From Craspedostauros australis (taxonomy: Eukaryota > Bacillariophyta > Bacillariophyceae > Mastogloiales > Achnanthaceae), in the NCBI GenBank assembly GCA_026770025.1, contig JAMXDE010000014.1, positions 1,302,001 through 1,366,000 on the forward strand: a DNA stretch of 64,000 nucleotides, in the 5' to 3' direction. The position numbers and the translations under genes were made by a program. Shown here piece after piece: positions 56,775 to 64,000 of the stretch; within the stretch, counting starts at the first letter, position 1; the number at the start of each line of letters is the position of its first letter. Below the pieces are notes generated by a model that saw only the letters and a list, made by a program, of their open reading frames with translations, had not been told where the DNA came from and made no database searches.

Positions 56775-57531
56775 AGCAATCTGGCTACACACTTGGTACG
56801 TAAAGAAGTGTCTCCACAACGAGAACAATTATTGACAACAGCACGCACGTCCGACATCAACAACCAACAGCAACAAACATTCCATCACGATGAAAGCACA
56901 ATGGTTGCAGACCATGCTCGTACTCGTGCGATCGGACGCAAAATGAAACACCACACCACACGTGGACATGTAAATGTAGGAGTAAAATGTTAAACTCACA
57001 ATACCATTTCATCGACGTCTCGCACGCGCACATACGAATGGAGCAATGAATGTTGTTGTTGCCGTTGTCGCATGGTGATTAGAAATAGCCTCTCTCTCTC
57101 TAGAGACTGACCTGTAGACTAATGAATTTATCCACAAAATATGGATTTGCCGCAACTCCAACCATGTTGGTGACGATCGTCAGTCCACCAACAACCAACC
57201 ACGAAACTGAGTTTGTGCTCGTCTTCTTCGTGTTGCCTCTCTGGTGTTGATGGGTTGGCTTTCTGCCGTTTTCTTCCCATGTTGGTTGGTGCTTTGATCC
57301 CATCAACGCACAGGGAGATCTCCCTTCCGACAAGCACCTTTGACATTGGTATTGCAAGGAATCGATTTGATACTGCACAAAAGTACGTTACTCTGTCCGT
57401 CTTCGTACTTGTACGAGTACTCCACTTCTTCCTCCATCCCTTGTGCATCGTAGTCAACACCACTACTCTCGCAACAGCAACAGCAAAAGCAACAGCAACA
57501 GCAAAAGCAAAATCGTCGTCCGGGAAACATC
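56775..57531. other. Intergenic region upstream of YchF
   Basis: About 760 bp. Contains CTCTCTAGAGA (57096-57106), GAGTACTC (57415-57422) and AGCAAC/AGCAAA repeats (57473-57512) just before the start codon. No exon is seen. Confidence 0.5.
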
Positions 57532-59171
57532 ATGAAGACTTTCAAGGCCGCATCCAAGCAAGCATCGCCCATCGCCACAAGTTCTGCCATCATGCTGATC
57601 CTCGGCATGCTCTCCGTGACAACCCGCAGGTGCGCCGCATTCTCGGCGCGTTCCTCCTTCACGGGAGGAGCCACAGCGAGCTTCGGACGCTCCTACTCTG
57701 CCTCCACCATGTCCATGAAGCTGCAGACCGCCATTGTTGGATTGCCAAACGTCGGCAAGTCCACCCTCTTCAATGCTCTCACGGAGACCCAGAGTGCGGA
57801 GATGGGAAACTACGTACGTGCAACGTGAGCATACAGAGTAGAGCAGAATACTCTGCACTAGCCTTCGAGGGCTATCGCGCTGCCATGCACTCCATGCCCT
57901 GTCACGTTTGATATGATCCACGATGAAAGTGGAGCATTTGCGTGCGTCGAGAACAATCAATGAATGGAATTGTGCACGTGCTGAGTTTGCGCATTTCAAT
58001 GCATCTTCATTATCCACGTAGCTGGCCAAGTCGACCCACTGTGCTCTGTGCCTGTTATACGTTCAACACACACTGACAACAATCCCTTTCCCTTCCCTTC
58101 CTTGATACCAAATACTACATGAATATTTCTGGAACCGCTGTTTCCAATTTCGACGTTATTCCGGACAACTTGCAGCCATTCTGCACCATCGAAGCGAATG
58201 TCGGTATCGTGACGGTCCCAGATCCAAGATTGGACAAGCTCACAGAACTCAACAAGTCCGAGAAGTCCGTGCCAACCACCCTGGAATTTGTCGACGTCGC
58301 CGGTCTGATCAAGGGTGCCTCACAGGGAGAAGGCTTGGGAAATCAGTTCCTGAATTCCATTCGCCAGGCCGATTGCATCGTGCACGTCGTGCGGTGCTTT
58401 GAGGACGACGATGTCATCCACGTTGATGGCACCGTCGATCCCGTTCGCGACAGCGAACTGATCAACCTGGAGCTCGCCCTGGCCGATCTTGTCCAAGTCG
58501 AGAAGCGCCTGTACCGTGTCCGGAAGGAACGCCAGAACGCCGATCCCATTGAGAAGCGCGCCCTGGAGAAGGTGCTGGAGGCCCTGGAGGAGAGCAAGCC
58601 TGCCAGGTACGTTGATCTGGATGAGGATGAGGAGCAGACCCTCAAATCGCTCGGTCTGCTGACACGCAAGCCCATGATCTACGCTGCCAACGTTGCTGAT
58701 GGTGATCTTGCTACCGGAAATGAGATGGTGGACAAGCTGAAGAGCATCGCGGAGACAGAGAACGCCAAGATCGTCCTGGTCTCGGCCGCCGTCGAAGCCG
58801 AACTGGTCGAGCTCGAGCTTGAGGACCGATTGGAGTTCCTGGAGTCGCTCGGTGTTGGCCTCAACGACAGCGGATTGCGCGCGCTCATCCGTGAAGCGTA
58901 CGATCTGCTGCAGCTCCAGACCTACTACACCAGCGGCCCCACCGAGTCGCGTGCCTGGACTATCAAAAAGGGATGGACCGCTCCCAAAGCTGCCGGCGTC
59001 ATCCACAACGACTTCGAGCGTGGATTCATCCGCGCTGAGACGATATCCTACGACGATCTGATCGAGACGGGCAGCGAGAAGGCGGCCAAGGAAGCCGGGG
59101 TTCTCAGAAGCGAAGGCAAGGAGTACATCGTCCAGGAGGGCGATGTCATTCTTTTCCGCTTCAACGTCTAA
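57532..59171 (+). CDS. ychF: YchF-family GTPase/ATPase, probably plastid-targeted
   Basis: Two exons, 57532-57813 and 58176-59171, give 425 aa (intron GTACGT...CAG, phase 0, 362 bp). The join produces EMGNYPFCTIEANVG, the expected YchF sequence. The G1 loop is GLPNVGKSTLF; the G3 region is FVDVAGLIKGASQGEGLGNQ; the G4-like site is NVAD; and the C-terminal TGS domain ends EGDVILFRFNV. About 62 residues precede the GTPase domain. They contain a hydrophobic segment (SSAIMLILGMLSV), then CAAFSARSSF, which resembles a plastid signal with F after the cleavage site, and a Ser-rich transit stretch. YchF/OLA1 proteins hydrolyse ATP and bind ribosomes. The bacterial-type features and the presequence suggest the plastid copy. 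Mitochondrial targeting is the alternative. Confidence 0.9.
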
Positions 59172-59552
59172 ACGTTTGTACCGACGGGTAGAAAGCGTAC
59201 TCGTGCTTTATCATACTTTGGGTACAGAGTAACATTTAGTGCTACATGCATACTAGAGTACAACTCAATGCCGCACGTGTGATCACGTACAATCATGTGG
59301 AACTTATGTACCAATACGAGTACTCGTGCATATATTCATGTTATCAGTAGAGTATTCAGATATGCGATACCGTGCATTCCAGTGTCCGTCTTTCCCTGGA
59401 ACAGATCACCCCATTGTACCAGCACTCTGCTCTAAATGCAACTGTACCCCCCTCAACTCATTTCCATGCTTCGATGTTCACAGAATGTCCCCCATCCCCC
59501 TACTTGCCATCGATGAGTACTCGTAAACGTACTCCACACTGCCGGCTCTGTT
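59172..59552. other. Convergent intergenic region with GAGTACTC palindromes
   Basis: It lies between the YchF stop and the stop of the minus-strand gene. ACGAGTACTCGT (59316-59327) and GAGTACTC (59515-59522) occur here. No exon is seen. Confidence 0.55.
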
Positions 59553-60707
59553 TTATGATGCAGCACGTGGTCCGGCCATCAAGGTGGCAAAGAGACGTGC
59601 CAGAGTGGAGTAGTATTTTGGTGTCATGTAGAACTTGTCCACGTGCGAAGTCGTCAGACTCTTGTCCCAAACATCCACAATGTACACGTTGTCTCGTCCA
59701 CGCAGCTCCACCAAGCCGTACACGGCGTTGTTGTACTCCTGCAGTTGGCAGTTCGTCACGTTGGTGGCGTTGCCGTGGATTATGCTGCTTCCACCCGTGC
59801 CAGCCAACGTCTTGGAATCATCCTCCATGATGGCGGACAGGCCGACCCAGACAACATGGCGGCACGTCCTTGCGAGCAGGGTGATGTAGGCATCGACGTT
59901 GTGAATGTAAACATCGATTGGAAGCGGCTCGCCCGTCTTGGGATCCACTATGGAAGCATCGTGCAGACCGGTGTTGGCCACGCAAACCTCCGGGCTCTTG
60001 TTGGACAGGTATAGTGCGGCCGTTTCTTGCGTCGTCTTCGTGACGTGACTTGGTATGGAAACGTCCCTCGCATATTCCACCACCAGATACTCCACATACT
60101 TGTCCTGCTGCGTGGGCACATCCAACAGGACGTTCCAAACTCGTTGCGAATCCGTGCAGTACGGGTGATCCTTCCCATATCCCACGGGGCCCTCTCCCAA
60201 GGTTGCATTCGGTGCCGTCCAAGGTACCCGTCGCGGGATCTTGTAGTACTCGATGTTCTTGCAGGGATCCCGTCTGCTCTTGATGTTGAGAGATTCGTGG
60301 GGCCATTGCAAGGAGATGTAATGCACGACCTGCGACATGTCGTAGCCACCCAAAAACACCCATGATGGCTTCTCCTGCAGCACGGGCACGAACATGCGGT
60401 AGCATGTCTCCAGAGAACGATCCCACGAACAGTACCTCGACTGCAGCTGGTACCGTGTCGTTGATGTGCAGTTTGGTGCCTTCGGAATCAGGTCGCTGTT
60501 GTCTTCGGCTGCGTCTGCTGTCTCCCCATCGCTCGACGATGAGCTGTCACGCGACAGGACCCCCAGAAGCTCGGATGGGGTCCAAAAGATGAAAATTAGT
60601 GCCATCGTGCTGCACAGCAGCAGCATGAAGATCAGAACCAAGAGGCATCTTGGCCGTCGCAGCGCATGAACCAGCTTGCGTTTTCGGAGGCTCTCATTGG
60701 TGGACAT
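59553..60707 (-). CDS. Type II membrane protein with SGNH/PC-esterase-like fold
   Basis: Intronless, 384 aa. A short basic cytosolic start (MSTNESLRKRKLVHALRRPR) is followed by one membrane span (about 21-43) and a Ser/Asp stem, the topology of Golgi enzymes. The lumenal part has several N-glycosylation sites (NCTS, NATL, NATNVTN). The region WVFLGGYDMSQ (G120-S125) sits where SGNH/PC-esterases have their GDS block. CVANTGLHDAS (N245) resembles the conserved Asn-Thr-Gly-Leu-His block, and HVDKFYMTPKYYSTLARL the closing block. In the TBL/NXPE/CASD1 relatives these act on glycan O-acetyl groups. Here the GDS serine and the final D-x-x-H are not clearly present, so activity is uncertain. Family call is tentative. 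Confidence 0.55.
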   Translation of the reverse strand: MSTNESLRKRKLVHALRRPRCLLVLIFMLLLCSTMALIFIFWTPSELLGVLSRDSSSSSDGETADAAEDNSDLIPKAPNCTSTTRYQLQSRYCSWDRSLETCYRMFVPVLQEKPSWVFLGGYDMSQVVHYISLQWPHESLNIKSRRDPCKNIEYYKIPRRVPWTAPNATLGEGPVGYGKDHPYCTDSQRVWNVLLDVPTQQDKYVEYLVVEYARDVSIPSHVTKTTQETAALYLSNKSPEVCVANTGLHDASIVDPKTGEPLPIDVYIHNVDAYITLLARTCRHVVWVGLSAIMEDDSKTLAGTGGSSIIHGNATNVTNCQLQEYNNAVYGLVELRGRDNVYIVDVWDKSLTTSHVDKFYMTPKYYSTLARLFATLMAGPRAAS

Positions 60708-61298
60708 CGTACAGCTATTTTACTGTTGTATTGTTGTACTGCTGTATTGTGCTGCTTGGTGGATTGAGTTGCGTTGTGCTGTGCTACAGATGATGTGATC
60801 CGATTGAACAATGAAGCTCGCTGTCTGTCGAAAATCATCCACTGGCGCAGTTGATGCCATCAAGAACCCATCACCACCAACAAGGGATGAATGCGAGGAA
60901 GAAAGAGACCAAAAGCGAACACAATCGTTGTTGTGGTCATCCTCTTGCGTTGGGACCCAAAATTTGGGAAAGATGCCTTGTGACCAAATGAGACTTATCC
61001 AGTACTATTTTGGCGCGAACTGTCTACATCAAAATAGTGCTCTTTCTCTCTAGAGAGCGAGAGAGGGTTCCATCATGCATACTTACTTCGTCTTATTCTT
61101 CACCTCATCGTCATCCGCAACAGTCCCAATGTTTGTCGAGCATGGTATCATGCAAGAGTACCATGCACTCTCATCGTTGGCGGTTGCATACTTATGCACT
61201 CTACGAGTAGATGATTGCAACGACTGCTATATTTGCTTTGTGCTGCATTCTATTGTGCACCATGCTGTATTATATTATTGTGTGTTCATGATTCCAAA
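60708..61298. other. Intergenic region between two minus-strand genes
   Basis: About 590 bp. TGTTGTACTGCTG-type repeats lie just upstream of the SGNH-like start (60720-60760), and CTCTCTAGAGAG is at 61046-61057, 3' of the kinesin gene. No exon is seen. Confidence 0.5.
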
Positions 61299-63977
61299 TC
61301 AATCTCTCAAATCCTCAAAGCTGTCGTTATCCGACTCGCCTCCATCACGCGACTGCTGCCGGCGTGAACCACGTCCATCTTTCTGAACGGCACTGGCATC
61401 ATGGACCATGGTGGTTCCTTCCGCATGAGCCACGTACGAGTGGAGGGTGTCCTGCAGTTTTGTGATCAGGGACAGCTGCGTCGTCTGGAGCGACTCCAGC
61501 TCGCCGATGTACTCGTCGAGTCGGTCCCGATCGGCATCCACCTTGTTGACCAGCGTCATTTCGTGCTTGACCATCGTCAGCATGGACGCCATCACGGATC
61601 GGTGGGTCGACACCAACGTCTCGGACGCGATGCGCTTTGGCGTCATCCCTCCATTCGTGCTGGGGGATGGGGCAATGGGCCTCTCTGGCGTTGCCATCTC
61701 CTCAGCAGCTGCCACGCTGGAAGCCGTAATGTCGCCATGATCGCTGTTCAACAGATCATTCAGCATGTCGGAGTTGCACTCGGAGTGAGACGTGTGGCTG
61801 TGGTCATCCGCCTCTTCGGCGCTAATGACCTGCGCCAGAGCATTCTCTTCGGCCCGCAAATCGTCATACATCTGATCATCGGCAGTCATGCGAGCCGGTG
61901 ATTCCGCAGGTGCCGTCTTGATGGGGCTGAAGGCATCCAGCTGGACGCGAACGGGCATGTCGTATCCTGCAGCAAGCGCCCCTGTCGCGGAATTGCGCTC
62001 CTTAACTCGGTCAGCGTACCGTAGCGTATTCAGAGTCTGCTCGCAGCTGCCAATGTCGGCAGAGATGCAGGCGACCATGCAGCAACGCGACTTCTTGCCG
62101 ACGAAGGAATCCTTCAGTACCTGCGTGAGCTTGCTGCCACGGAAGGGAATGTGCGTCATGGAACCACCGGTTGCCAACGCGCGGATGACCTCCTTCAAGG
62201 CAAGCAACGACGTGTTGATCTCGGCACCCTCTAGCCGCGTGGCTCGACTTGCGCTGGAAGTGTCAGCTCCACGCTCGCTTCCGGCAAGGTCGATGAATGT
62301 TAGACGTCCATGTTCGACGTTCTTCTTGCGTCCCTGCGACTTGCGGAGACTCAGCTGGATGACCGCATGGGACCGACTGCTGTCGGCATTGCGGGATGTG
62401 GTGCCCGTGGAACGGTTCTTGGCACCACGCTCGAATAGCTCCATAAGCTCGTCAGGACAGGACACGGCGTGCTCGGACAGGCCGGGGAAGCAGACCTTGC
62501 CCTTGCTGTTTTCCAAGCACTTCACGTGCTTTCGGCTTGCCAGCAGATCGTAGAGCTTGCCACCGTAGATCTCAAAGAGAGACACGGCGATCGTGAAGTG
62601 CTGGTTCTCGGGGCGTTCTGCGAGGGAGAAGATATCCACGGCTGCGAGGTAGTAGAGGCCGAGGTTGGCCGAATCCTGAACAGCGGTGCCAGCGTTGACG
62701 CCCGTGATGTTGGATCCCATCATGGTGTAGGTCTTGCCGGAACCTGTCTGTCCGTAGGCAAAGACAGAGTTGAACTGACCTTCGAAGACTGATGGGATCA
62801 AGCCACGGATGGAACGTTCGTAGATCTGAACATTCGTCGACGATTCGTCGAAGACGTTGTCGAAGGCAAAGGGCGCCGTCTCCACCTGCTTCGTCAGGTC
62901 GACCTTCGTCTTGGGCTGGTAGAGCAGGATCTTTCCGTACTCGCCGTAATCCATCGGGTGGATGATGTCGATGCCACCTGTGACGCCCATCTCCTTCTTG
63001 TTGATGGGACGCTTCCGCACCAGCACGCGGATGCGCATGTCGTACTGTTGCTGCTTGTCAACTTGTGCGCCGAACAGATCGTACTCGGCAGCGTTGTCCT
63101 CGCGCATGAGCTCGATTTTGGACTTGAAGGATTCGTCGATGGTTCCACCCTGGATGGTGACGGAGTTGGAGCTGACGGAGGAGGCACGAGAGGGACGTCT
63201 TCCTCTGCTGGCAGATGGTGCTCTGAGGCTTCTGCGCTTGGACAAGCTCGGTCTGCTGCTGCTCTTGGTATCATCTCCGCTTGAGACTGAGCTGGTGCCG
63301 GCGGAGACTTCTGATGGAAATGTGAGACGCCGGTTGGTCGTGGGCGCTGGTCTGTTTCTTTCCGAACCGCTGAGTTCCGAGTCACTCTGTGGTTCAGAGC
63401 CGTTCTCAGACTCGCTGAAGGACGAGGCCAGGAGCGAATCCAACGAATCCCTGGATCTTGATCGCGAGCGGCGCTTCTCGCGGTGGATGTTTTGATCTGC
63501 CTTGAGGGCTTGGTTGGTCTGCGTCAGGTTCTGTTCCATCTTGGTGACGGAGAGGTTGACGAGTGGCGATTGCGGAGCCATGGCCTCCGATGGGATGGAC
63601 GACAAGCGTTTGCCTGTCCTGATGGACTTGGATGGATTCTGCAAGCGCGACTCCGTGCGACGTCCTCTGGGCGCCTGGATCTTCGTCCTCTGCGCAAGCT
63701 GGGGAAGATTCGAATCGGCTGACTGTCCATCGCCCAACACCATGCCAGTCTTTTTCATGGCGCGACGAGGACTGTTGTTCTTGGTAGCTTTTTTGGGACT
63801 GCGGCCGTTCGTGGACAGCGACCGAGATCGGGGTGGTGACGGCTTTGATTTCGACTCGGGAACCTCCTGTTTTTGCTTTTCCTGCAGACGTCTGCTGGAT
63901 CTTCTCGCCAGCGGCCTCGCTCCTTCAGCCGAAGATGAAGATGCAGCAAACGGGGGTTGCACTTCCTTGGAAGGCAT
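61299..63977 (-). CDS. Kinesin-13 (microtubule-depolymerising kinesin)
   Basis: Intronless within the window, 892 aa from the first visible Met (63977). The frame is still open to the window edge upstream, so a longer N-terminus is possible. Residues 1-310 are basic, Ser/Pro/Arg-rich and probably disordered. The motor domain (about 314-660) begins MRIRVLVRKRPINKKE and contains QPKTKVDLTKQ, the P-loop GQTGSGKT (409-416), switch I NADSSRSH, switch II DLAGSERG, and INTSLLALKEVIRAL. The family-specific lead RKRPINKKE and the central motor placement identify kinesin-13 (KIF2/MCAK). These proteins use ATP to peel tubulin from microtubule ends in spindles and flagella. A Ser/Asp-rich region and a coiled coil (about 805-870: RDRLDEYIGELESLQTTQLS) close the protein. 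Confidence 0.93.
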   Translation of the reverse strand: MPSKEVQPPFAASSSSAEGARPLARRSSRRLQEKQKQEVPESKSKPSPPRSRSLSTNGRSPKKATKNNSPRRAMKKTGMVLGDGQSADSNLPQLAQRTKIQAPRGRRTESRLQNPSKSIRTGKRLSSIPSEAMAPQSPLVNLSVTKMEQNLTQTNQALKADQNIHREKRRSRSRSRDSLDSLLASSFSESENGSEPQSDSELSGSERNRPAPTTNRRLTFPSEVSAGTSSVSSGDDTKSSSRPSLSKRRSLRAPSASRGRRPSRASSVSSNSVTIQGGTIDESFKSKIELMREDNAAEYDLFGAQVDKQQQYDMRIRVLVRKRPINKKEMGVTGGIDIIHPMDYGEYGKILLYQPKTKVDLTKQVETAPFAFDNVFDESSTNVQIYERSIRGLIPSVFEGQFNSVFAYGQTGSGKTYTMMGSNITGVNAGTAVQDSANLGLYYLAAVDIFSLAERPENQHFTIAVSLFEIYGGKLYDLLASRKHVKCLENSKGKVCFPGLSEHAVSCPDELMELFERGAKNRSTGTTSRNADSSRSHAVIQLSLRKSQGRKKNVEHGRLTFIDLAGSERGADTSSASRATRLEGAEINTSLLALKEVIRALATGGSMTHIPFRGSKLTQVLKDSFVGKKSRCCMVACISADIGSCEQTLNTLRYADRVKERNSATGALAAGYDMPVRVQLDAFSPIKTAPAESPARMTADDQMYDDLRAEENALAQVISAEEADDHSHTSHSECNSDMLNDLLNSDHGDITASSVAAAEEMATPERPIAPSPSTNGGMTPKRIASETLVSTHRSVMASMLTMVKHEMTLVNKVDADRDRLDEYIGELESLQTTQLSLITKLQDTLHSYVAHAEGTTMVHDASAVQKDGRGSRRQQSRDGGESDNDSFEDLRD

Positions 63978-64000
63978 AACCTTGGGTCTGGTCAGCGACA

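Noticed and set aside
1..64000. tRNA, rRNA, transposon and CRISPR signals
   Set aside because: No tRNA-like TPsiC/anticodon arms, no transposase, reverse transcriptase or terminal repeats, and no regular spaced repeats were recognised by eye; a dedicated scan was not possible.

Overview
The window is eukaryotic nuclear DNA. It most likely comes from a diatom, or at least from a photosynthetic stramenopile with a secondary plastid. Three things point there. A small protein at 31308-31625 carries a signal peptide followed by an ATAFAP motif, the form diatoms use to send proteins into their four-membrane plastids. A YchF-type GTPase at 57532-59171 has a similar presequence. Three secreted proteins carry an R-R-L (RXL) site 70-80 residues from the N-terminus, as silica-associated diatom proteins do, and two of them also have a layout resembling the silicanins. 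Genes are compact, with 0-3 introns of 178-477 bp. All 16 introns inferred here have GT-AG ends, and none is in phase 2. The genus cannot be read from the sequence.

Twenty-two protein genes can be supported. From left to right: a VPS13 lipid-transfer protein (minus strand, C-terminus outside the window); an ankyrin-repeat protein; a secreted Ser/Lys- and Asp-rich candidate cell-wall protein; a PAPS transporter of the SLC35B3 type (minus); mitochondrial TIM44; proteasome RPN8 (minus); U3 processome UTP15; chaperonin CCT5; a threonine/serine dehydratase; a small thylakoid-type protein (minus); exocyst SEC3; a PLAC8 protein with a His-rich loop (minus); a coiled-coil plus PH protein; a vacuolar sorting receptor; PIG-C/GPI2; quinolinate phosphoribosyltransferase (minus); SBDS with an extra zinc finger (minus); two tandem N/D/Y-rich type I membrane proteins; plastid-type YchF; a type II membrane SGNH-like protein (minus); and a kinesin-13 (minus, start near the window edge).

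Most genes are single-copy housekeeping genes with no operon-like relation. A loose secretory theme runs through the window: VPS13, the PAPS transporter, SEC3, the vacuolar receptor, PIG-C, and the secreted wall-protein candidates. Gene order does not show that they act together. The least described material is the tandem pair at 51424-56774 and the protein at 12694-14393. All three look like silica-deposition or cell-wall candidates.

The intergenic stretches contain microsatellites and short perfect palindromes (CTCTCTAGAGAG and GAGTACTC) that recur outside the coding regions. No tRNA, rRNA, transposon or CRISPR array was recognised. All exon boundaries were read by eye and have no transcript support.
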